In this document: positions 1-9,800 of the stretch, piece by piece | How positions within the stretch are numbered: the first letter of the stretch is position 1 | Layout: each line of letters starts with the position of its first letter | DNA from: Euglena gracilis | Taxonomy: Eukaryota; Euglenida; Euglenophyceae; Euglenales | DNA: 64,000 nt | NCBI GenBank assembly: GCA_039621445.1 | Contig: CP154955.1 | Location: forward strand, 57,630,619-57,694,618 | Direction of reading: 5' to 3' | Notes under the pieces: generated by a model | Database searches by the model: none | What the model saw: the letters and a program-made list of their open reading frames with translations, nothing else | Told to the model about the DNA's origin: nothing | Position numbers and translations under genes: made by a program

Positions 1-129
1 GGCGCCATGCCCATTGAAAATCTTGGGGGGCCTCTGGGGGCCAATCCTTTTCCCCTGATGGGGTTTGTGATGAAGAAATGATTGGGGGGGTGTTGTGGAC
101 CTGTCCTGCCCCTGCCACTGGGCATTTGT

Positions 130-300
130 TTGTGGAATCGGCCACCCTGGCCTTGGTAATGTTGGCCACCCTGGCCTTTGTTCCATCGGCCACCATGGCC
201 TTTGCTGTTTTGGCCGCCATGGCCCAGCTTGCTGTTTTGGCCTCCATGGCCCAGCTTGAACAAGGTATTGGTGTAACTGCGATTTGGGCCTCCATGGCCC
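130..300. repeat. Tandem GGCC-CCATGGCC palindromic repeat
   Basis: Five or so imperfect copies of a palindromic block of the form GGCCnCCnTGGCC, spaced about 27-30 bases. They produce an artificial open frame of Ala/Met/Leu repeats on the plus strand. I see no conserved protein in it. The rest of 1-1050 holds no gene that I recognise. Confidence 0.6.
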
Positions 301-1049
301 TTGCCGTTGTGGCTTGACAGCTGCCTTGGCTTTGGTGTCCTTCGGGTTTTTCTGACCACTGTCTGCCAATTTCTGTGGCTGTCACTGGGTGGGTTTTCAG
401 AAACTTTTTCAGGGGGGGGAGGGACAGCCACGGATCGCCACGGTTGCACCGCGCCCTCAGGTCGTCCAGCTGTGGCTGCAGCCAGTTCTTGTTGTTCAGC
501 GACGCTCTTCTTCGTGTTGAAAATTGCATTTCTCATCGAAGTCTTGAATATGTCAACAAAATTTGATTCGATATTCTCCACGAGTGTCACCTTCCGGATA
601 ATTCGATTGGTTCAATTCTTTGAAATTCAATAAGCAGCTTCTTTGAATTGAAGTTCCTTTCTTCTGGGTTGTCGAAGGGCAAATTAAGAATCAGCCAACT
701 CCGGCGAAAAAAGGCACTAAGCGGGACCTCCTAACCCAGCGCACCCAAACAATCCTCCGGCGAGCAAGGCATGGCCTCACAAGGGCAAAGTGCGGAGCCC
801 GAGGTGTCTGGTACTATACCCTCCACGCAGCAACGACGTGATGCATGAGTGCTCATGAGAAGACAAAGAGTCTTGGAAGAAAAACAGACAGAGGAAATTA
901 CAGTTACCAATCAAGCAACACCATCTCACTCACTTGGGGACACTGGCCATTCCCTTTACCCTTCGCTGGCTTTGTAAAAAAAATATTTCCGGTGTTGTCG
1001 GGATTTGTCGGAACCCCAGAAGGCCAAAAATGTGTTGTCGGGATTTGTC

Positions 1050-1745
1050 GGGATTTGTCGCTGGAGGTGCTTGGTGACAGTGGGGGGGATTGTTGGGGGT
1101 TAGTGTGGGGTCACAGTGGGGGGGAGTGTGGGGGGCAAATGTGGGGTGATATGGGACACTTCACTATTGTACTCTGCAATAATGAACATTTTTGTACCGC
1201 AGACTTTTAATCATGTCGGAATTTGTATTATTTTCTTTCTGCTTGGGGTGCAAATTGTGTTCTGGTGTCTTGGGACGTGAGACACATGTCCACTACCTGG
1301 GTTTTTGTTCACTTGCGGCTATTTTCTATCTTCGTGTTCGGAAGATAAAGATTTTGTTATTTTGGATCTGGGGGGGTCCGGGGGGGGGCCTGGACGAGGC
1401 CGAAGGTCGAGTAAATCAAAAAATGACACTCAAACATTGGGCCACATGCAGGAATTTGGCAATTCGTTTTCACAGAAAAGGGAAATGTGGGGGGCAAGTG
1501 TGGGGTGACAGTGGGAGGAATGTGGGGTGACAGTGGGGGGTAAGTGTGGGGTGACAGTTGGGGGGGAGTGTGGGGGGTAAGTGTGGGGTGACAGTTGGGG
1601 GGGAGTGTGGGGGGTAAGTGTGGGGTGACAGTGGGGGGGAGTGTGGGGGTAAGTGTGGGGTGACAGTGGGGGGGGTGTGGGGGGGAATGTGGGGTGACAG
1701 TGGGGGGGAGTGTGGGGTACCCCACAGTACTGTGGGGTACTGTGG
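1050..1745. repeat. G-rich minisatellite (GTGGGGTGACAGTGGGGG)
   Basis: Two blocks (about 1070-1155 and 1485-1745) of a repeated unit reading roughly GTGGGGTGACAGTGGGGGG followed by AGTGTGGGGGGTAA, period about 25-35 bases, with G runs all on the plus strand. The minus strand is read as Pro/His/Thr-rich open frames, which are repeat artefacts. Runs of four to seven Gs at this density could form G-quadruplexes. Confidence 0.85.
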
Positions 1746-3570
1746 GGGCTCCACTTTACGCCATCTCTCAGGGAGGGAGTGGGAGGGCAAAGCAAAGAAG
1801 GTAAAATCACACAGTGGTCATCAGTGGTCAAAATAAGGACACAGTTGTGTGTGTGCGTGTGTGTGTGTGCGGTGCGGTGGGGTGGATGAGTGTGGGTGTG
1901 CGTTGCTTGTGGGGGTACAAGGGCAAGCAAGGCTGCCAGACACCGGAGCCATATGATGGACGCACGGTTAGCACACAAAGTGCACGCAGAACGATGGATG
2001 TGGCTGGGGAATGGGTGTATTTCACAATCTTCAATTTTTGTGAGTTTCACAACTTTGGCAAATTATGCTTCTGGAAACCATAATTGATTTTGCTGGACTT
2101 GCTTCATGAAATAACTAGAACAAAGACCAAACATCGCTTAACAGCGCCCTCTGGTCCAAGGCTGATACTGGGCCAACCCGGGTCAAACCAGGAACCAAAA
2201 ATCGAAACGACAAAAAAAACTGCCAATTAAAAAAAAAATTCCAGCCCAAATTTGGGCTGGCCAGCCCATTTTTGCCCGTTCTTGCACCTGAAAAGCAAAA
2301 AAAAAGTATGCGCCACAATCCAGCCACCAAAAAAGGCTGCTGGCCAGCTCGACCCCTTGGTGCGGCCCAATTCGTTTCAGGACGCCCTGCAACAGACGCA
2401 GCAGCTTCGTCTGTTTATGGCGTCAAATATGTAAGAAAAGTGACCAAACAATTCCCTTCCCTAGAATCATCACCCACACCCCAACGATGACAGCCACGCA
2501 GTGGGGGGGGGGGGCTGAGGCGATGAGCGGGTCAGGAGGGCGTCGCTGAGGCCCCGGATGGCTCCTAGGTCGGGGGTCCACATACAACACAGGTAGGAAG
2601 GACCAGGCCCGTCCAACGGGGGCGGGGCGGGGGGGGGGGGCAGGCTCGAACTCCCCAAAAGGATAAACACGTTTGCACACCAGCCACGTTGACCTGTGGC
2701 ACTCGGCCATCAAATCTGGAATGAGCGGATCTGGTCGGGGGGGGGGTGGGGGCAGCATTTGCCCTCGAAAAATGCGACAAAAAACGCAAAAAAAAAACCG
2801 CAAATTGCATGTGAAATCCTTCAGGAGTAACTCTGGGATTTGCCAAAATCGAAAAGGGGGGGAAATATTTGCGCCCCCCCCCCCCGCCCCCCAATATGGT
2901 TGGGAGGGCGGTTCCACCTTCCTTCTCACGCCAACTTTTTTTCAGGTCAAAAACTTCCTTCAAAACCAAAAAAAATTACCTTGAAGAATACAATGAACTT
3001 TCCAAATGAGTACGGAAAGATTTTCAACGTCCCCATCTTCTTTCTCTTTTCATCTTTTCAGGACGTGTTTTGGCCGCTCTTTGATCCCCATAATATTTCT
3101 GCATCATCTTTTATTATTGAATTTTGGGGGTCGAGGTCTGCGCGTATAAATCCCAAAAACCTGCCTGCTTTTGAGCCTTTGGCTCGTGAGGTGCTTCCGG
3201 GTATTTTTGGGTGTTTTAAAAAAAATGTGCATTGTGAAAAAAAAATGCGCGGCGCATTCATGTCAAGGAACACCTTCTGTTCAGAACGCAACTTTGTCAC
3301 CACAAATGCAATTTTGCCTGTTTGGAATACCTGTGCCCAATAGCCCGCAGGATTTGGGTCTTCTGCATCTGACCCTGGCAAAATTTGCTTCAAACTGACA
3401 TTCAGCCCCTGAGTGTCACAAAGTGTGCTACAGCACTGCGCAATCCTCTGCCAACTTACTAAATGAGCACCCCCCCAGAAAAAAAAACATGGCATAAACT
3501 GCTGGAAAGGGCTTAAAGGGCTTTTTAGGACTTAAAACCCCCTGAAAATCACACTTTCTTCAAAAAATGG
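1746..3570. other. Non-coding stretch without recognisable gene
   Basis: A (GT)n tract lies near 1845-1875. Long G and C runs occur near 2500-2640, 2735-2755 and 2870-2890. None of the open frames on either strand shows a conserved domain. The 2880 and 2740 C/G runs resemble the homopolymer blocks inside the MITEs elsewhere, but no paired termini could be placed. Confidence 0.5.
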
Positions 3571-3577
3571 CCAATGC

Positions 3578-3580
3578 ATG

Positions 3581-3637
<57 letters not shown>

Positions 3638-3675
3638 GCACACACATATATGTACATATATATATGTATATATAT
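3578..3675. repeat. (CA)n / (TA)n microsatellite
   Basis: Alternating CA repeat passing into a TATA/TGTA repeat, directly abutting the foldback element at 3676. A second (TA)n tract lies on the other side (about 3955-4030), so the element appears to have inserted into, or expanded, an AT dinucleotide tract. Confidence 0.9.
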
Positions 3676-3951
3676 GGCAGCAAGCTACCACTTGGCCCCC
3701 CCGGGGGGCCAAATGGTAGCTCCAGGGGGTCAAAATAATTTTTTTGCGTTAATGATGGAATAGGGTCAGGTGTGCGACTTAGGGTTAGGCCTAACTTATT
3801 GACGGGTGTTAGGTGTACAAGTTAGGCCGAACCCTAACCCTAAGTCGCGCATCTAACCCTTTTCCATCATTAACACACAAAAAAAATTTACTGCCCCCCG
3901 GAGCTACCACTTGGCCCCCCCCTGGGGGGGGGCAAGTAGTAGCTTGCTGCC
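3676..3951. mobile_element. Foldback MITE in a TA-repeat, with internal TTAGGG tract
   Basis: Termini are inverted: the left end reads GGCAGCAAGCTACCACTTGG followed by a C/G run, and the right end is its reverse complement with small changes. Inside, a second inverted pair contains ATTAATGATGGAA-type sequence and the telomere-like GGGTTAGG / CCTAACCC. The flanks are ATATATAT and ATATAGTT, so an 8-bp target duplication cannot be separated from the microsatellite. The architecture (TIR, C/G run, inner inverted pair with TTAGGG) matches the elements at 17316 and 17812. No coding capacity. Confidence 0.8.
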
Positions 3952-4746
3952 ATATAGTTATATATATATTATATATATATATATTATATATATATTTATA
4001 TATATATATATATTATATATATATATAAGTGATGGTTATATGTATATACTTCATCCATATACTTCATACCATCACTTCCCCAGAGTGAAATGCCATGGAA
4101 GAGAAAAAAATTAAGCCCCAATGTTCCGGCGGAAAATATTATGCACAGAGGAGAGGAGTCCAAACCCCCCTCCTCCCCACTTGCGATCACCCTACCCCTC
4201 TACCCCTGGGAGTCAGAAAATTGAGTGAGTGTTGTTTTGTAGTTCGGGGGGGGGGGGGCTAAAACCAACCAGCCACTCTAAAAATAGCAGTCAATCAGTG
4301 AGGGCCAAAGATGAAACAATTGTTTATGACACCAGGGTTTTTCATTATTACGTGCTGACGGCCAAAAATCCTATACGTGATTTTACGTGATTTTACGTGG
4401 TTTTACGTGATTTTACGTGATTTACATGCAGGCCAAAAAAAATCCGGTTTTTTTAATACCAATGCACTGGGAACCAGAACTTAATGAATGAAAAACCTTT
4501 CATATGCAATTTCATTCCAAAAAAAGCACAAATGTGATGTGTGGGATGCTTGGGATCCAATTCAGCATGCCAAACTCAAGAGATCAAACCAAAATGCTGG
4601 CCCAGATGAGCAAAAAAAAAGCAATCAGCTCTTTGCGATCAGAATGATTGCTGAGTGAAGCAACGTTCAGCATGGTGTCCCGTCGAAAACACTAATCAGC
4701 TAGTGTCCTTTGAAGCAGAACGAAAAGTAGCAAATCTGCTACATCA

Positions 4747-4950
4747 TTGGGTCAGGAATCTCTGCTCCGCATCACCGTTGCAGAACAGCACAACCGCGGT
4801 CTGCGGAAGGCCTTGCTTTGCAAATACTGTGACGTTTCCCTTGGTTTCAAGGAAAAGTGTACTGCTGCAAACCATGTGAAATGTGCGAAGCATTTGAAGA
4901 ATGTAGCCAAAAAACCGCGTGTTGTGAAGAACCCAGGTTTGAAAACGTTT
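4747..4950 (+). pseudogene. hAT transposase N-terminal zinc-finger fragment
   Basis: The plus-strand frame contains a Cys-x2-Cys-x14-His-x5-His pattern (C and C at about 4819 and 4828, H and H at about 4873 and 4891) in the context LLCKYCDVS...HVKCAKHL. That is the spacing of the DNA-binding BED-like finger at the start of hAT transposases. Downstream, the frame passes into AT-rich, possibly intronic sequence near 4950-4980. The catalytic core is not recognisable, so this is a relic or heavily deleted copy. Confidence 0.6.
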
Positions 4951-5141
4951 TGGGTGTTTTTTAAAATTATTTTCTGCTTAGGTCCTGCTTCTGACGAAAG
5001 GATTGCTGAAGATGCAGAAAGTCAGCCCACTTTTAAGCTGAGGAGAACGGCTGTAATTTGCAAACAGCAGGGTGATTGTCAATGGGGAGAATGAGCAGAC
5101 AACATCGGAAGACACCATGTCAGCGAAACAAATCCAGAGAG

Positions 5142-5290
5142 GCCAACAAGGACATTGGCCCAATTTCCTCTGCTGGCATCGAGAGGAGCTTCAGCTTAGC
5201 AGGCGTCATCGACACCAAGAACCGGCAGCGCATGACCAAAGCAAATTCCCATGAACTTCCATCACTCCTGGGAACTGAGCGGCACGACTT
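5142..5290 (+). pseudogene. hAT C-terminal dimerisation domain fragment
   Basis: The frame reads ISSAGIERSFSLAGVIDTKNRQRM followed by LPSLL, the signature of the hAT C-terminal dimerisation region (small residue-ERxFSxxGxxxxxxRxR). In intact transposases this segment closes the RNase-H-like catalytic fold and mediates oligomerisation. Here it lies only about 250 bases after the zinc-finger fragment, so the whole catalytic core is deleted. Confidence 0.75.
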
Positions 5291-5679
5291 TCTGGTGTGG
5301 CTTTTGCAACTCGGACCCATTTGCGACACTGCTTCCCTTTGTCAGTTACCACTGCCACAGTTTCTGCAATTCCTTCATCAGAATCAGACATGCGTCTTGC
5401 AAAAAGCAAAATTGAAACAAACAATTTCCTTGAAACCCTGGGGAAGATCTGATCCGTGGTTGCATAAAACTGGGTGTTGAGAAACACCATTATGTCTGCG
5501 ATGCACTTGCCTTCGACCCAGATGTCCTGAGAAAAAGACAAAAACCTTTTATCGCCTCTGATTGTCATACGTGATTTTACGTGATTTTACGTGATTTACG
5601 TGATTTTCCAAAAAATGGATTTACGTGATTTTACGTGATTTACGTGATTTTACGTGGCACGTGATGATGAAAAACCCTG

Positions 5680-6743
5680 TGACACCCAGCCCAAAAATCT
5701 GGGCTGGAGCTGGGCCCGACCTGGGGTCCAGAAAACTGCCAATTCTGCAAAAAAAAAATCGGGGGTTGACCTAAAATTTACCCTGGCGCCTGTTCCGACC
5801 CATTTTTCGCCCATTTTTGACCCGTTTTGGTCCATTTTTGCACTCCCAAAAGCAAAAAATCCGTTAACGTCCGGCTGCCCGAAGGGAGGCTGGGAAAAAT
5901 AAAACTCGTTGATGGGGGGGATGGGTCCGGGGCTGGAAAAAGCCTGCTAGCTGGCTAGACTTCCCTGGGGGGGGGGTCCAGTTTCCTTAAGCCAACGCCC
6001 TGGGTGCCACACATTGATATTTGTTTGCTGCTGACAATTTTTGTGTGCATTATTGGGGTGGATGGACGGCCTGGGTTGGGCGTCAGACCACGGGGCGGGC
6101 CCACATCAAGGTCAGAGGGACTGGGAATGCGACTTTGGGCGAAGGACCATTAGGGGAGGGCCAGGAGTGCTACAAGAAGTACTCAGGGGCCTGCTTGCGC
6201 GCCGCTGGCAAGGCAACCGTCGGCTGGGGGTCAGGGGGGGGGGGGTCCGCCAGCTCAGCTCAAATGGGTCGGAAAAAAAGGGCGAACCTGAACAGAAGCC
6301 TGACCGTTAAAAAAGGTATTAATAGTTTGGAATTCTTCGTTTGTTTTTCCCCCTTGCGGTTTCCCAGCCCGACGGCGGCCAGACAAGTCCAAAATTGTTT
6401 TCTGTCCTTCTCAAAGAACCTTTGCCTGACAGTCTGACAATCTGACAGGTCAGACAGACAGGTCTGTCTGACCTGTCTGACAGACGAGACAGGTCTGTGA
6501 ATGACCTGTCTCGAAAATTTTGTCTCTGTCACGTAAACTGCCCGCAAACCATCAATGTTCTTGCCTTCTGTCATTCAAAAAACGCCACCAATGAACAATG
6601 CCTTTTCTGTTGCGAGAATTTTGGCAATTGTTGTGACAATGCATCAGCAAACTTGATGGGGTTGGTAACTATTTTAATTGATTTCTGCGAACACATGCGA
6701 TCATGCAGTGCCAATCATGCCTTGGGTGGGACGCCCCTCTCAC
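5680..6743. other. Non-coding; possible last PPP4C intron or 3' flank
   Basis: This interval lies downstream (minus sense) of PPP4C exon 6 and should hold, or lead to, the missing final exon, but no frame ending in the expected DYFL-type terminus was found. An element end resembling the 44782/46498 family (GGGTCC, then CTTAAGCCAACGCCCTG) stands at about 5974-6003. A small nested palindrome of CTGACAG/CTGTCAG units occupies about 6425-6510. Confidence 0.45.
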
Positions 6744-6840
6744 CTTCGGGGGCTGCCTCAAAAATCTTGAAATTCTTGTTCAGGTGCTCGTCAAGCTCCA
6801 GGATGGAGGCCACATTGCCGCACCGGTAGCAGTAATTGGG
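6744..6840 (-). CDS. PPP4C: PPP4C exon 6
   Basis: Encodes [32 protein letters not shown], the segment after the WSAP motif. The donor GAAG/GTGAGA at 6743 is canonical. The upstream border is odd. An AG precedes CCCAATTAC, but joining it to the end of exon 5 needs a non-GT 5' site, or excision of the TIR-bounded unit 6843-10090. Confidence 0.9.
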
Positions 6841-9800
6841 CTCAGGGCCATCCCGAATTTGATTAGGGTTGGTTGGGAGTCCACTGAGGATGCACATGCG
6901 TGCACCCAACGCACGCACACACCCACCCACAGACACGCGCGCGCGAGCGCGAGCAACTCGCGAGCGCGCGCGCACACGCACGCACACACACAGATGCACG
7001 CGAGACACAGATGCACACATCAGGGGTTTTTTAAGACCGGGGGGGTCCCCCCCACCCACCCCCCTCCTGGGGGGGCCCCCCGGGGGGGGGGGGGGGCCCG
7101 GGGGACCCACAAAAAATGGCCGAAAAATTGCGAAAAATGCTAAGAATAGCATTTTTTTTCGGCGCCTGCGGCGCCGAAAAGTATATCCCACACCCCTCTG
7201 GGACCTCCCCCCCGGGGGGGGCTCGGCCGAACCCACCCACCCTACCCCCCCCGGGGTCCACAACTAAAAAAACCCCTGGCACACATGCACGCACACACAA
7301 GCAGACCCCAGGCAATCTCCAGCCCACTCCCACCCCAGCCTGCTGCACGGAGCAGGCCTGGGTATGGGCTAAGATTCCATTTTTTTTTAAAAAAAATGGC
7401 CAAAACGGTGGTTGACTGATGGAATTTCAGTTTGAGTTGAAGAAAAGAGTTGCCTGAATAACCCCCCCCCCCCAAATATGACCCCCTTGGACCGATCGAG
7501 CAAAAATCCAAAAATAACAGCTCCCCCCCCCTGACGGCACGAAGCGCCGAAGAAGGTGAGAAATTTTCCCTGAGAAATTAGCGAAAACCCCAATTTCACA
7601 CACAAAAATGATCAAACTTGGATATTTTCAGATTTTTGAAGTGCAAAAAAAGCATGCTAAATACAGGTTGCCAACACAAAAAACATACCCCCCCTGACAG
7701 CACAAAAAACATACCCCCCCCCATTTTTTTTCAGTTTTTGTGGCAGCCATAACTTCGGCTGTGCACCATGTTGAGGTCTCGGACATACTCCATATTGTTG
7801 CCTGTGAAATACCCATCTAAAGATGTCTCTGTGCATTTTCCTCGATTCCCCCTCCACCCCGAGTTATGGGCCCCTCAAAAGTGCTCCGCACACGACAAGC
7901 GAAAATTTTGAAAACATGGATTTTGGGCCGGGTTGGAATAATAAACAGCTCACCACTCGGGAACCCTAAGGAGTTGGGCTCTGGAACTTGGTGGGTCGGA
8001 TTGGCCATGAAATAGGCTTCAAAAAATATCTACATCAAAATTTGCCATCTCGACACCCAGAAAAAGTTATTTTATGGTTTTTGGGGCCAGCTCCAAAAAA
8101 ATTTAGCCCTTTTTGTGTGGGAAACACACATTTTTTAGGTTTTCCCACACCAAAAGGGCTAAATTTTTTTGGAGCTGGCCCCAAAAACCATAAAATAACT
8201 TTTTCTGGGTGTCGAGATGGCAAATTTTGATGTAGATATTTTTTGAAGCCTATTTCATGGCCAATCCGACCCACCAAGTTCCAGAGCCCAACTCCTTAGG
8301 GTTCCCGAGTGGTGAGCTGTTTATTATTCCAACCCGGCCCAAAATCCATGTTTTCAAAATTTTCGCTTGTCGTGTGCGGAGCACTTTTGAGGGGCCCATA
8401 ACTCGGGGTGGAGGGGGAATCGAGGAAAATGCACAGAGACATCTTTAGATGGGTATTTCACAGGCAACAATATGGAGTATGTCCGAGACCTCAACATGGT
8501 GCACAGCCGAAGTTATGGCTGCCACAAAAACTGAAAAAAAAAATGGGGGGGTATGTTTTTTGTGCTGTCAGGGGGGGTATGTTTTTTGTGTTGGCAACCT
8601 GTATCAATGTACACCAATTTGCACATGCCACGAAGCGCCGAAGGAAAATTTCCAATGCTTTTGGGAGCCTGAAAAAATGATGTCCTTTTTTCATTTTTTT
8701 CATTGTCATTTTTTCATTTTTCGGGCCCAGTCGGCCAAGAAAAATCCAAAAATAAGACCCCCCAAAAATAAGACCCCCTCCTGGAGGTTTCCAGCAACGG
8801 ACCCAAAAATAAGACCCGGGTCTTATTTGGGGGGGGGGTTAATTTCAGCCCCAAAGCCACGCTTTTGTAGAACAAATTAAAAGATGAAAAATGTATCTCT
8901 TGGGGATTTTTTTTGGATTAGTCTTGACATGTGGGGCTGATGGGATGGGAGGTTCTGCCCCGGACCCCCCCAGGATCTTTGGAGTTAAAAAGAAGCCGAC
9001 TGATGACAACGCACAGGTAGGGAGGTTTCAGGCAAAGATAAAACTGGTGGTCAAAAAATGGCCGATTACTATTTGTTTTCTGTTTTTGGAAAAGAAAAAA
9101 AAAGAGGATTGATTCGTAGCACCAACAAGAGAAGCTGGTTTTTTCAAACTCAGAATTGAACCACATGCCACATAGGCAAGCGGGGGGGGGGGGATGAACC
9201 AGCCAGGAAAAAAAAATGCACAATAAATGTGCATTTTTGGGAATTTTTTTGGAAAAAAATGTGGAAAAAAAACCGCCAGAAAAAGCACAACAAAAACTGC
9301 AAAAATGCAAAAACTAACCCAAAAACATGCCAAAATGGCTCCAAATTTAAAGCAATCATGTGGAAATATGAGGAAAACATCATTTACAGAGAAAAATGAA
9401 AACTTCAAAAAAAAAGCAAAAAAATGGCAAAAAAATGCGGGAAAAAGGCTGGAAATTGCTGGGAAAAAGCACAAAAAAATGCGAAAACCCCCAAAAAATG
9501 TGCTGAAAAAAAATTGAAATAATGAGCAAAAAATGCGGAAACATGCCTGGGGGGGGAAATGACAAAACTGCAGCAGACCTTGAAAACTTGCTGGAAAAAG
9601 AAACAAAATAAACACGTATTCGCGTTTTGTTGAATTTTTCAATTGATACATAGCACATGCCAGGAGGAAAACTTGGGGGGGAGGCGTGTTGCCCTCCCCG
9701 ATCATGACTGGGACCAGATAACACTCAACGACCTCAGGGGGTCCATGTTGACTCCAACGACAACGAGCAAATGCCTCAAAATGGGGCATGTTGCCCCCAA

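Larger units (their letters stand above)
4333..5679 (+). mobile_element. Decayed hAT transposon with complete termini
   Basis: The left end reads CAGGGTTTTTCATTATTACG. The reverse complement of the right end reads CAGGGTTTTTCATCATCACG, continuing GTGC on both sides, so there are about 23-bp terminal inverted repeats with two mismatches. The flanks share TGACAC, consistent with a worn 8-bp hAT duplication. Subterminal arrays of ACGTGATTTT lie at about 4375-4430 and 5567-5660, as expected for transposase-binding repeats. Between them lie a zinc-finger fragment and a hAT C-terminal dimerisation fragment on the plus strand. CAGGG termini are typical of the hAT superfamily and are shared by the MITEs and intron-like elements in this window. 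Confidence 0.85.

Noticed and set aside
1357-2050. Pro/His/Thr-rich minus-strand ORFs of 106-206 codons
   Set aside because: Complement of the G-rich minisatellite.
7988-8277. Identical 80-codon ORFs on opposite strands
   Set aside because: They are mirror images produced by the giant inverted repeat; no independent evidence of coding.
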